This document shows, in pieces, positions 45,478-56,673 of a stretch of DNA of 64,000 bases. The stretch is taken from contig QANU01085883.1 in NCBI GenBank assembly GCA_003254905.1, forward strand, positions 35,160 through 99,159, in the 5' to 3' direction. A program made the position numbers and the translations under genes. Numbering within the stretch: position 1 is the first letter of the stretch; every line of letters begins with the position of its first letter. The notes beneath the pieces were generated by a model, which had not been told where the DNA came from, made no database searches, and saw only the letters and a list, made by a program, of their open reading frames with translations. The stretch comes from Nissolia schottii (taxonomy: Eukaryota; Streptophyta; Magnoliopsida; Fabales; Fabaceae).

Positions 45478-48121
45478 ATGTAAGTTCTCTTCCTCTCCCT
45501 CTCCTGTTCGTGCTTTCTCTCTCTCTCTCCCTCTATCTCTTTCTTCTTCTATTTCGTGTTTCTCTCTCTCCGAACCCTAACTCTTCCATTTGGGAATTTT
45601 GGGTTAAAATTGAGATTGATTTTCCTTTGGATGCATGAACATACTGTTGCGTGAACTTATGGATGCATTAATCCGAACCTAGGGTTTAAATTGGGGGTTT
45701 TGTGGAATTCTGTTCTTGGTGGCATGGATTGCATAAATTGCTTGCTATAAATCATATGCTTTTGATTGTTGAGTGCAATAAGAGATGAATTTGTTGGGTT
45801 GTGCAAGACTAAATCCGAGTCGCTTCATTCTGGGTTTTAGGGTCCTTGAGAATTTTCCCATTCCCACAATAATCGTTGTTAAATGTTATTGTTTTTGCGT
45901 TGATTGAAATTGATGCATTAAGAAGAGGCCATCCAAACTAAGGTTCCATTTCCTTGAAAGTACGTAACCTGCAGTGTTGTTACCTTGGTTCAAATGGGAC
46001 TCTTGCAAAATTCTTCTTTGTTGAGTAAATTGCATAAAGATCATTTGATGCCCCTGAGAAGTTAAAATGAGTGTTATGTAGGTTAGGATTTCAAGTTGTA
46101 GAATTGGGATTTTACTTTTCTGAAATGGATTAGAGTTAATGGCCTAAATATTGTGGATGCAAAATAACATTAAAAGGGCAACGAATTTGGTTGTAAGCAA
46201 TCTGGGTCTTAAGGTTTTAATTAGGAAATTTTCCTGATATATTTCCAATTCTTGAAGAATGCTTATACCCTTGGGCTTGCATTTCTTTAGGGTGATAAAA
46301 AGAAACCACATTGCATAGATGTTGTTTTCTAAGGCAATGAGATTTAATGGGTACACGGTGTGTTTTATATGTATGGCTGTTGACTATCTTGGCATGGGAT
46401 AATTTTGCACTAATCTAGACCTTTAGGAATTAATAAAGGTATGGATTAAGGGCTGATTCGGATTTATTTATTGAAACTTCCCTATTCTGATTAATTTACT
46501 ATTTTGGGAAACTTAGAAATTGTTCTTTGAAGTTGAGAATCTTACATCTGATTCTATTTTTCCTGACTACCATGACTAAGCAAATAGCCTGAATGAAAAA
46601 AGTGAGTGTTGAGTTATGCTCGTTTGAATGCCGTGATTGCTATTTGGAAGTATGAACATATGCTTTGCCTCATAAAAGCTGGTTTGGAATTTGTCATTGA
46701 AACCTAGAGTGTGTTATACAAAAAGCTGTGATAATAATGATATGTTGAATTGGACATTGCACATATGCTGAATTATTATGATGAATTGGAACTTGTACAT
46801 GTCTGATTAGGTTACACATTAATGTGCTCACTTCATAGTGGATATTAATACCTATGTCTGTTATACCTTCTAGTTATCCGGTTCCAATTTTTGGTGAATA
46901 TGGTAAAATTTCCCTGCTTATTCTGAATTATCTATATCTTGCAGGCCTCGGACTAAACAAAAGGCTAAGAAGATCCTTGCAGCTGAAGCCAAAACCTCTC
47001 AGGCTTATGACCATGACAAATTCATATCCGTAGCAGCTCAAGAACTATATTTGAAGATTAGAAATCAGACCATCCTTCCGGAGAGGATTTTAAATTTGCC
47101 ACAAGACCAATTTCTGGACTTCCAAGACGAATTGGTCCGACGTCACTGGGAGATTGTCGCTAAGCCCCGCAAATTCTTCCATTCTGACCTAGTTCGAGAA
47201 TTTTACGCCAATGCCTGCTCCTCAGCAGAGGCGTTGAGCGGGAGATATTCAGTGGTAAGAGGGGTTCAAGTCCCCTTCGATCAAGAGGCGATAAACATCT
47301 TCTTGGGTGAGCTGTGGGACGGGACGGAGCCGTGCCAGTACCAGCTACGGATGGACGAGAACGCTTTCGACGATGAAGAGGTGCGGCAAGCACTTATTCT
47401 CCCGGGCATCCCTCTTAGGGCAGTCGGCGGGACTGTAAAGAGATGCTGTATGCGGCGATTGGCTGTCATTTGGACATCATTCCTCTTATGGAATGTATGT
47501 CCAAATCCCCATGTCTCTGATTTGCCGGCATACAAATGTCGTTTGCTCTGGACCATCCTCCAGCAGCAGGCGGTAGACGTCAGCAACATCATGTCCTCCG
47601 CCATTGCCGAAGCAGTTGAGAAGAAGGCCACTACCATGGTCCTCCCGTCCCTGATCACAGCCCTCTGCATCTCCGCCGGTGCCTATGACATGGAGGATAC
47701 CACGCACGAGACGGAGCTTAAGGAGTTTAATGCGGCGTACATTAACACGCACTGCATTGAACGTCCATTGAGCTTCGCATTGGAGAAATTGCATGTGCAG
47801 CCGGACCCACCAGCCGAGGCCGCAACAGAGATACCAGCTCCTCTGCCACCAGCACCTCCATCGCTAGCATCTACCACCAGCATTCTCCACCGTTTGGACC
47901 GAATTGATCAGCAACAGTGGGCCTGCTATTCTGCAGTCACCGGGCTGTACAGCATCCTAAGCACTCAGCCTGGCTTTGTGGGACCATCTTCAGATGCCTT
48001 TGTGCGCCAGTTTCCGTGGCCAGAGGACCAGCCACAGTCTAGCAGAGGGGAGGCAGCCACTGCTGAAGCCACTGCTGACACAGAAATGGCCGATACTGAG
48101 TCAGAGAGCAACTGCTTTTGA
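45478..48121 (+). CDS. Athila env-position protein, spliced, start codon split by an intron
   Basis: The exon-2 frame is open from the acceptor (gcag, 46941-46944) to TGA at 48119-48121. The exon lacks an upstream ATG, but bases 45478-45479 (AT) are followed by a strong donor, GTAAGT (45480-45485), and joining to 46945 (G) makes an ATG. The product would be 392 residues from join(45478..45479, 46945..48121) with a 1465-base intron. Without splicing, the ATG at 45478 meets TAA at once. The N-terminus is basic (PRTKQKAKK). Residues from about 65 to 265 match the plant-transposon domain often found in Athila elements in the env position (KPRKFFHSDLVREFYANA, LPSLITALCISAGA); the tail is proline- and acid-rich with a possible short coiled coil (HRLDRIDQQQWACY). 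No convincing signal peptide or membrane segment is visible, so 'envelope' describes only its position. It is intact although gag and pol are dead. Confidence 0.7.
45480..46944 (+). other. Putative intron before the env-position ORF
   Basis: Donor GTAAGT, acceptor tatatcttgcag. The interior is AT- and T-rich like plant introns and has no open frame continuing into exon 2. Splice use is inferred. Confidence 0.55.
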
Positions 48122-48835
48122 GCATTAGCTGCTATTTTTCAATGCTGACGGTTCTGGAAAAAATGAAGATGATGGCAGAACAATTTTGTGACCCAATTTA
48201 CTTTTTGCACAGTTCTTTTTATCTGTTTATTTACATCCTGCTACTTTTTACATATAGTCTTTATTATGGTAGTTTAACTAAATGGATAAGTTTGCCTGCT
48301 TAATAGTTAAATATTGCATTAAACTGGTTCAAGATTTTTGTGAATAGGATAACATGAACAAATAAACAAATGGTTAATGAAATTTGGTAATTAAAAGTAT
48401 GAACCAAGCATAGAAATTATGTAAGAAACTCAAGGATTTTTATAACTGATCAAATGTGCTATTTTTCGTGAAAGCATTGGGCATAATTTGACATTGTTTT
48501 AAATTAAGGAAATTAACCCTAAAACCAAGTGAGGAAGAGTAAGCCAAACACTGTAAGGGAAAGAAATCACCATTGGTCACACAGTTGGATTTGTTTGAGT
48601 TTCTAACTTAGTTCATTGCATGGGAAAGATAGGAAATGATCAAGGTAAATTTTTTGTTCATTAGTTAGCTTAAATACTTAGCCACACAAAATTACCCTGA
48701 ATAGGAACACCTTTTGCCAGCCCCCTTGAGCCTTAACAGTTTTTGAAAATTTTTACCCAAGAAGGAAAATAATGATTTCCTTAATTCCTAAGCTAAGAGA
48801 GCAAAAATTCTTGGGAATAAAAAAAAAAAAAATCT

Positions 48836-48858
48836 AAGTTGGGGGGGAGAAAGAAAGG
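48836..48858 (+). other. Second polypurine tract, 0.6 kb before the LTR
   Basis: Starts aagttgggggggag and continues as purines, nearly the same as the tract at the LTR. It could prime extra plus-strand synthesis. Confidence 0.4.
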
Positions 48859-49455
48859 TTTTTTGAGCTATTAATATTAAGAACCTTATGCTCAAAACGA
48901 AAAATAAAAAGATAAATTGAGACCAAGGGCATAACAAAAGAATATGAAAAAGGGTAACAAAGAGATGAAGGGAGAAGAAGTTGAAATTTTACTGCTCTCT
49001 TGATTAGAAAATATTCTTATCTAAAAAACCAAAATTCTTTGAAGCCCAGCCACGTTACAACCTTTGAAAATCCTTCAGTGATCCTTAATTAACCATGCAA
49101 TTGTTACAATAAATGAAATAGATAACAAATCTGGTCTGCTATGATTCAATGGTGGATATGAGCGAAACACTTGCCCTATCTGTCATTTTTACAGATTGAG
49201 TGATTATTTGACAATTTCCTTGATTGAAAAACAATAGATTATTTTGCCAATTTGCATTCATAAACAAAGTTGCATTTTATCTGTTATACTTACCCTTTTG
49301 TGGATATCATATATCTTGCTTGGTGAAATATGTTTTTTGAACCATGATTTCATTTGATTAAGTTGCCAAAATTGAATTGTTCAATTGTCATCCTATCTTT
49401 TGAAAATCATTTTTCTGGGAACCAGTACCTTTTGTTTGAGGGCAAACAAAGTCTT

Positions 49456-49467
49456 AAGTTGGGGGAG
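49456..49467 (+). other. Polypurine tract
   Basis: aagttgggggag one base before the 3' LTR; plus-strand primer of reverse transcription. Confidence 0.75.
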
Positions 49468-49709
49468 TTGATAAGTGCCAAATTGTGATAATTTTAAGGA
49501 ACTTAATTGACACTTATCTACTTAATTCTATACGAAAATATACATTTATTCCCCATTTTACACAAATTTCAAAAAAATGGAATATGCATGGATAAAATTG
49601 CTTAACTTTGATAATAATTGCAGAAAAACAAGAAGCAGGACAAAGAAAGAAAATACCATGCAATTGTTACAATGAACGGAAGAGTAAAGAAGAGTTTTTC
49701 AGAAAGCTC

Positions 49710-49973
49710 CGCTCAGCGGTTTCATTAATTCGCTCAGCGCCAAGCAATAATTCACTCAGCGATTAAACCAAATCCGCTGAACGATTGTACCGGCCACGCC
49801 ACTTGCAACCGCCGCATTTATGACACCAGCTAAGCCACCAGCTACCACCATCAAAGAATCTGTCAGAAGATCAGCCACTACCAGCCACCCTGCAAAGCGC
49901 TCAGCGAAGACACTACACCGCTCAGCGATGTCATCATTAACCCGCTGAGCGGTTGAACCAATTCGCTGAGCGG
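49710..49973 (+). repeat. CGCTSAGCG array, Athila 3' LTR (intact)
   Basis: Eight copies at 49710, 49731, 49753, 49775, 49898, 49919, 49943 and 49964. Six are exact CGCTCAGCG or CGCTGAGCG and two differ by one base. The first six are in one sense of the centre base or variant; the last two are CGCTGAGCG. Confidence 0.85.
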
Positions 49974-49991
49974 TGGAGCTAATTCGAGGTC

Positions 49992-49999
49992 TATAAATA
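49992..49999 (+). promoter_or_regulatory. TATA box, Athila 3' LTR
   Basis: TATAAATA, 18 bases after the last palindrome. Confidence 0.65.
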
Positions 50000-51446
50000 G
50001 AGGGCACCCTAGCAGCTTCATTTAATCATTCCATACTTCCATACTCCATACACTTTACCTCCATTCATTATCTCCATATTATTTTGAGTTAGGAATAGGA
50101 AGAAAGGTTAGGAGTTAGAGAATCCCTTAGGGGAAGTACTGGAGAAATTGCCAATGGTTGTAGATCGTGGTGGAAGTGTGAAAACAAACCACCATTCTTC
50201 TCCAACCTACCGTTCGCTCTAAATCCTTGTAAGCTTGTAACCTATCCATGTCCATGGATAGTTAACTTTCTTTTGTTGGGATTTGACGCGTTGTATTTCT
50301 TTAAATGTATCCCTTTTGACTTTTGCTATATGAATCTATGATGTTTTATGATTTTAATGAATTAATCTTGTACTTAATGCTAGCCATGGTTTAGTTTGTT
50401 AAAGCTTGATTTGAGACTTAATTTTATGAGTGAAAGCTATACTATTGAGTTGTATCCAAGTTAGGTTTTAATCTTGCTATTCTAAGCTTGATGTTATGCT
50501 TAAATGTTTATGAACGAAAGTTACAATCATTAAAAGTCTGAACTAGGTCAATTCATCTAATTCTTGATTGCCGTAGTTGGAATAAAGGATTAGTCTTTTT
50601 AACATCCAAATTAATGTTGAGTTGCTTTATTAGTTTGTGCAAGAAATTGACAAAATAATTAAAGGGAGTCAAGCGATCTTAACATGCTTGAAAAAGATGA
50701 TTAAGTTAAGGACTGATGGCGATAAAATCAAGAACTCATAGATCATATTTGCTAAGTTATTGGTTACATTAAAGTAAGTATTACAAATCAAATCCCAACA
50801 CCTTTCTTTACTATCTAGACTCAAGTTAATTTACGCTTTGTACTTGTTAGTTTATTTCTTTGTTAATTTCACAAACCAAATCGGATTTGAAAGCAAACAC
50901 AGTAGACGGAAAATAAAAACTTGAGAATGCAAAACAAATAGAAATCAGGCTTTCAACACTTATCCTATTCCATTTCTTTTTCTTTTTCTTTTATTTTATG
51001 GCCAAAATTGGCTAAAATTATGAAAATAAGGCCATGGCCATGAGGTTGTTTATCATTTGGTGGGAATACTTATAGTCTGTTATTATTCTTCAAAATACTT
51101 ACTCCTAAAAATATGGACCGATTTTAAACTTTTCTTTCATAGTTTATTTCATAAAATAGGAGTCATGCGTTGGATAGAGCATTTAATATAAGCGATAGAG
51201 CCATTGGCTCAACAGTTACCAGTCCTTATCAACAACAGATAGATAAGCAATCATGCGATCCATCACATATATTTACAAGAAGTCATATTATTAGTTAGTA
51301 CAATAAGTAATACACACTGATCAAGTTTGTCAAAATACAATACACGTTTGTAAAACATAAGGGCTAACTGTAACATCTCTCACTTAGCCCTTGGCAAAAC
51401 TCTTGCTGGATCTGGTCTCGTGGGGTACACCTCCTGTTACTGCCCT

Positions 51447-51512
51447 TCACAGCTCCTCGTGTGGCTCCACAGAGTCGTCGTAGTAAGTTCCGTCGTACGT
51501 CCCTGGAGTCAT
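51447..51512 (-). CDS. Tiny acidic LTR ORF, copy 3
   Basis: 21 codons, start MTPGTYDG, end PHEEL, starting right after the conserved ctcacccccactc on the minus strand. It resembles the copy at 56623 in the M-x-P-G start and the acidic E-L end. Confidence 0.3.
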   Translation of the reverse strand: MTPGTYDGTYYDDSVEPHEEL

Positions 51513-51525
51513 AAACGAGTGGGGG

Positions 51526-51544
51526 TGAGAACTATGTGTTCTCA
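51526..51544 (-). other. Conserved TGAGAAC/GTTCTCA hairpin
   Basis: A perfect 7-bp stem with a 5-base loop, next to the cccccactc motif. Equivalent hairpins lie at 5682-5699, 31147-31165 and 56591-56609 (one G-T pair), and a degraded one near 23679-23697. Confidence 0.65.
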
Positions 51545-52686
51545 ATGGGAATACTGTTCCGTCACTATCATTTCATTTCTCACTTATGATCTAGGCCACT
51601 CAAGAGATCTTTACGTGTCATACATACTAAAACCCTACTGATTGTTATCTTTTGCCTAGTCCTGAGTAGTTTTATCTACATTACTAGGTGACTTGGGGAA
51701 TCTAATCTTTATATAACCTAGGGCTTCGTGCTTGTTACTTATTTGGGAGAGTACTGTGACGTTCGCTCACATACTTGCATATTTTATAACTTCGTATGGG
51801 CCGTCTCGAGAGTTCTCTTGACGGTGACTTACTTTAAACATACATACATACATACATACATACATACATACATACATACATACATACATACATACATCAC
51901 ATAGCTTATGCATGAGGGGGAATCTGGGGTTCTCTCACGCGCCCTGTGGCTGCGTCCTTCTTGATACATAGTCCTTTCACCTTGGTAACCGTGGCCGCGG
52001 CTACAACCTACTTGTGTTCCTTATCGTTGACGACCCGGAAGCACTCTTGACCGGTGTGGTAGCTAGCCACGTAAAGCTTATAGGAGGAAGACATCGAACA
52101 ACCATAGGTACAACCACCCAACTGAGGGGATGGCGAGGGATCGGCCCTGTGACTCGATCAGGCGTGGACTCGTGGGTCAGCCCTGTGACTAGACCTCGCG
52201 TTACTTCGTTCATTCATTTAATGGGCCCATTCTTTAGTCAGACATGTGCCTGTAATCAACATAGTAAGGCCTGTGCCTATTTTCATAAACTCAGGCCTGT
52301 GCCTGTGGTATCGTAGTTAGGTCTATGCCTACATTCGTAACCAATTCATCTTGCTGAACTGGTGAGGGGCTTGCCCGTTGGACTTGCCAAGAGAGGGGAT
52401 AATCCTAATTATATAACTAAGTACTTTCTTCAAGGTATACCGGATCCTCTGTGGCCAGAACCTTCTTAAGATATCTTTGTTCCCTAGGATTCAGTTATGC
52501 TCTTCAAACTTTAGATGAAACTTCGCTAGTTATCTACGGTTGTCCTAAAACCGTGACGACGATCGGGTCCTCTTGATGCATGCTTTCATAACTGAAATAA
52601 GTTTATAGTTACTTTCATGTACCATCCTTAGGGTTTTAGTGTTGGTTAGAACATGTAGAAAAGGTAAAATCTCAAGTTCTTTAGTT

Positions 52687-52861
52687 GTCATTCGAATGAC
52701 TAACTGAGTCATTCGAATGACACTGAAAATTTGCTCTCGGTTTGTGATTCTTGCAGTGTCAATCGAATGACCATGCCAGGTCATTGAATGACCTACTAAA
52801 AGGCCAAGAAAGAGTAAAATTTTGGGTCATTCGAATGACCATGCTAGGTCATTAGAATGAC
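52687..52861 (-). repeat. GTCATTCGAATGAC palindrome array
   Basis: Six copies: 52687-52700, 52708-52721, 52758-52771 (one change), 52780-52792 (shortened), 52826-52839 and 52848-52861 (one change). The full word is a perfect 14-base palindrome. It lies in the leader region where sister LTRs carry CGCTSAGCG. Confidence 0.85.
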
Positions 52862-53854
52862 CTTACCTTAAACTCATCCGTAGCGCTGTTTCTTGCATAT
52901 TTCGCTGATTTACTTCACTTAACTTTATTTATGCTTCCCCTATGTTCCAACAAGTACAATTATGCTTTTCTAACATTAAAACCACTCGGAATCATTTTCA
53001 CAACTTGATCTCTATATTTTTCACATAACATTTCCTAAGTTATTTTCTCAAACAACATCACATAAAATAGCATAACAAAACCACATAGACAGTGGGTTTA
53101 GGGTTACCCACTTCCTAAGCGCTTTCTGAATCGGTGGAAGTGATGAGAAAAATATTCTCTTCACGTTGGCATGTTCGTCTTATTTTTCCGGAGTCTGACA
53201 GCGTAACAGCAGAGTGCACAACCGGTACTAAAAACTTATGAAAGCTTAAGAAATTTGGGGATGGAAAGAAGCAGGCACCGAGGGCTATTTATAGCCTTTA
53301 GCCCTGGGCTTCTTGTGGCTCAAATTTAATCAAATTAATTAATTAAATAAAGTAAAGGATAATTAGTAAGTTTCTGACTCATGACCACTTGGTCTATTGG
53401 CTGATGCTTGGCTTTGTGAATTTCGATCATGTTTGATCGCGTTTGGTCGTTAATTGCTCGTGTATGGATATCTTAAAAATATTTCGAACACACAGTCGCG
53501 ATCTACAAATTTTTCTGGTCATAATGGTATGTCAGGTTAAGGTATTCGTGAACATATCTCCGTGAGAGTATATTTTACGAATACCTTTGCGGCCTGACGA
53601 AATTTTGGATTTGGTCGAAAATTGGCATGGACCTCGCGGCATCCCGTGAGATCGTGAAACAATTATTTTCACTGGCGTTTGGAAGAAATAAATTTTATAA
53701 ATAATTTTCCCAGTCTAAATAATCGTCTCTAATATACTTTTAATTTAGTGAAATTAGGAATTACGCAAAATCTTTATAAGGGGCAAAATTGGGATGTTAC
53801 AGTTTGGAGAAGAGGAAAAATAACAAAGTTATGACCTTGAATCACGCCCAGGGC

Positions 53855-54151
53855 ACTGAGCGACTTGAGCGGTCCGCTGAGCGGCCTGGATAGTTTATGT
53901 TCTGTTACAGTGTTTGTGTTCAGAGCGCTGAGTGGCTTGAGCTGGTCTGCTGAGCGGCTTGGGGGAAAACTTCAGAAAATGTTTTGGAAATTTCAGTTAT
54001 GTGATCTGTACGGCTTCAGGGTCCGCTGAACGACCCTGAGGGGGCGTTGAGCGGCCGGAACCCTAGTCCCCATGCAAACTTGGACTTGGGGGCTAAGTAA
54101 CCTGGGAGTTCCCTATGGGCGCTGAGCAACCAAGATAGGGCGTTGAGCGAC
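53855..54151 (-). repeat. CGCTGAGCG-type array
   Basis: Copies and variants such as cactgagcga, ccgctgagcgg, gcgctgagtgg, tctgctgagcgg and gcgttgagcgac across 300 bases. Confidence 0.7.
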
Positions 54152-56149
54152 CTAGAGAGCCCTAGGTCTTTAGGCTAACCTGGGCCAGTGGTTGAGCCCC
54201 TAAAGTAATGGTCTTGCTAAGATTACCCACTTGCTGAAACTATTCCAAGAGCGTTGGGCTTTTCTTGCTGTTTTCTAGTTACGTCAGCGTAACAACAGAG
54301 TGCACAAACAGAACGTATTTATTTGGAAACAGATGAAAGGCTAAAATGGGAACTGAAGGCCACGAGGTGGCTATTTATAGCCAGCCACGGTCGGTTGGCC
54401 TTTGGCCAATTTGGCAAAACTTAAAGGAAAAAGAAAATGAAAGTAAAGAGGATAAAGATTTTAACATCCCAAAATTCTCCCTTACAAAGATTTTGCGTAA
54501 TTAATAATTTCGGGTAATTAAAGTGATCTCGAGACGATTATTTAGACTGAAAATTAATTATAAAGGTTTCTTAAATCCAAAATACCAGTCAAAATAATGG
54601 TTTTGTAAGCTCACGAAAATTTCGTGAGTGTCGGATTAATTTTCAGTTAACACAGAAATTTCGTCAGCTCACAAAGGTATCCGTAAAATATACTCTTACG
54701 AAGATATGTTCACGAATACCTCAACCGAACATACCTGCCTGACCGGAATAATTAGTAGATCGCGAATATGTGTTCAGAATATTTTTAGGATATCCGTACA
54801 CGAGCGATTAACGACCAAACACGATCAAATGTAATCAAAACTAGCCAGGAGGTCTTGATCCTTATCTTCAAGAGTAGATATTTACATAAATAATAATATA
54901 ATAATGTAATAACAAAATAAAATAAAGAAAAAAGAAAAGAAAAAGGGAAACAGTGGCTAACGATGGTAGCCACTTTGCTGCACAAAATTTTCCTAAAAGT
55001 TACTATGTCGGTTTCGTTCGTGCACATCGCGGTTACGCTGCCAAACTCAAGAAAAATAGGAGGAGTATACCAATGTGAAGAGGATATTTTTCTCATCGCT
55101 TTCACTGGTTCAGAACGTGCTTAGGAAGTGGGTAACCCTAGACAATGGGTCTATGTGGATTTTTATGTTATTTTATGTATTTATATTTGAGAAACTGATT
55201 TAGGAAATATTATGTGAAAAATATAGTGATAATGATGTGAAGATGATTTTATGGAATTTTGATGTTAGAAAAATATAATTGTACTGGTTAGAACTGTGTG
55301 GAAAGGTCTCAGGTTTACGAAAAGAATTTGACGTTGGAACTGATTTGGCCAGCGGTGCGCTGAGCAGTATGCTGAGCGGCCCAGCCCATCTGCTGAGTGG
55401 CCTGACCTCAAGATGCATGATTTTGACAGTCCAAGGGCCCAATTTTATGTTATTCGAATGAAAAAGCCTTGATATTCAAATAACCCTTATAGAACTCAAA
55501 GAGTTTAGCTTTCCTACATGTTTCAACTAGCACAAAAACCTAGAAAAGTGTATGAAAGTAACTGTGAATTTATTGTACGTATGCATCATGAGGACTCGGT
55601 CGTCGTTATGACTTAGGATGACAGTAGATAACTAGAGGTTATCACCTAAAATTATTAAAAGAGCATAATTGAACCCTAGGGAACAATGATATCTTAAGGA
55701 GGTTCCGGCCACAAAGTGCTCGGTATGCCTTGAAAAAAGTATGTAGTTATATGATTAAGGTAATCCCCCTCTCTTGGCATGTCTACGGACAAGCCCCTCA
55801 CCAGTCCAGCAAGATGGATTGGTCAATGATGATGAAGAAAAAAGAAAGAAAGAAAAGAAAGATAAAAATATATAAGGGTGATGTCACACCTAAGAGATGA
55901 TGATAATGATGATGATGATGGTGATGTTGAACGAGTCCATGCTCGGATTGCGTCGAGAGGACGACCCCTTGCCGTCCCACATGGTGGATGGTTATCCCTG
56001 TTGATAGTCAATGGACGGAACATTAGTTATCCGCAGTGGTTCACAACTACTCAGGTTATAGCACTGCCTGGTCGTCATCAATATGGGAAGAAAAGCAGGT
56101 TGTAACCGGACGACCATGGTTATAAGGGTGGAAGGACTTAAGATATAAA

Positions 56150-56260
56150 GGACGCAACCCTGGTCATTAGTTATCCGATGGGATGCGACCCCAGTCCATT
56201 AGTTAGTCGGGAGCATAACAAGAAGGACGCGACCCCGGTCCATTAGTTAGCTGGAAGTGT
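56150..56260 (+). repeat. Tandem repeat in LTR
   Basis: Three imperfect units around gcgaccccggtccattagttag. The last forms ggac...gtcc. It holds the same place as the hairpin arrays of sister LTRs. Confidence 0.6.
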
Positions 56261-56622
56261 AAGAGAATCCCAAAGCCCCCCTATGCGTAAGATATGAGTA
56301 TATGATGTATGAGTACATGAATGAAAATATACATAACGTGTAAGTACCGTCAAGAGAATGCTCGAGTAGGCCGATATGTACTAGCGAATAAAGTTAATAA
56401 GCACGAGAGCCTAGATAAGGAAAAGACTAGGAATTCCCCATCACATAGTAAGATAGATAAAGCTACTCAGGAATAGGAGGAACGATAATAATCAGTAGGA
56501 ATTGTAGTATGCATGAACTCCTAGAGATCTCCTGAGTGGCCTGGTTCATAAGCGAGATAAAGAAGAAAACCCTACGCTACGGTATCCCACTGAGGACGAA
56601 ACGTTCTCACCCCCACTCGCTC

Positions 56623-56673
56623 ATGATTCCAGGAGCAGACGAGGACTATGATGAGCAGCAAAAGGAGCTGTAA
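56623..56673 (+). CDS. Tiny acidic LTR ORF, copy 4
   Basis: 16 codons, MIPGADEDYDEQQKEL, right after the conserved hairpin and ctcacccccactc motif. Confidence 0.3.
   Translation: MIPGADEDYDEQQKEL

Larger units (their letters stand above)
48122..49468 (+). other. Athila 3' untranslated spacer
   Basis: Non-coding. Contains a first polypurine-like tract (48836-48858) and the polypurine tract next to the LTR (49456-49467). Confidence 0.6.
37132..50958 (+). mobile_element. Complete Athila-type Ty3 retrotransposon, 13.8 kb
   Basis: Two LTRs (37132-38684 and 49469-50958) start TGATAAGTGCC and end CTTTCAACA. The 5-bp duplication CTTAT is perfect (37127-37131 and 50959-50963). The primer site (38688) matches the tRNA-Asp type used by Athila. 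In order: gag, protease, reverse transcriptase, RNase H, integrase, a long spacer, an env-position ORF and a polypurine tract. RT and integrase sequence and the extra ORF fit the Athila lineage of Metaviridae. gag and pol carry many stops and at least two frameshifts, so it cannot move alone; the downstream ORF is open. The LTRs differ by indels (a segment present only in the 3' LTR near 50700, another only in the 5' LTR near 38500) and by CpG-type substitutions, so insertion is not recent. Confidence 0.92.
49469..50958 (+). repeat. Athila 3' LTR
   Basis: 1490 bp, near-identical in its first half to the 5' LTR, with a well preserved palindrome array (49710-49973) and TATA box. It has lost about 110 bases near 50880 that remain in the 5' LTR. 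Confidence 0.9.
36648..51040 (+). mobile_element. TGTAACATCCC-family LTR fragment interrupted by the Athila element
   Basis: Starts TGTAACATCCCGC at 36648 and runs through the family's 5' block to 37131. The Athila element follows, and about 77 bases of the same LTR resume at 50964-51040 before an abrupt switch to a minus-oriented LTR. Confidence 0.65.
51041..53801 (-). mobile_element. TGTAACATCCC-family LTR, minus, 3' tip lost
   Basis: On the minus strand it begins TGTAACATCCCAATTTTGCC at 53801. It has a TATA box (53286-53293), a GTCATTCGAATGAC array, small hairpin repeats such as caggcctgtgcctg (about 52301-52314), a CATA microsatellite (51840-51897), the ccgtc...gacgg element (51801-51824) and the TGAGAAC/GTTCTCA hairpin (51526-51544). 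It stops inside the 3' tail at 51041, joined directly to a plus-oriented LTR fragment. Confidence 0.75.
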
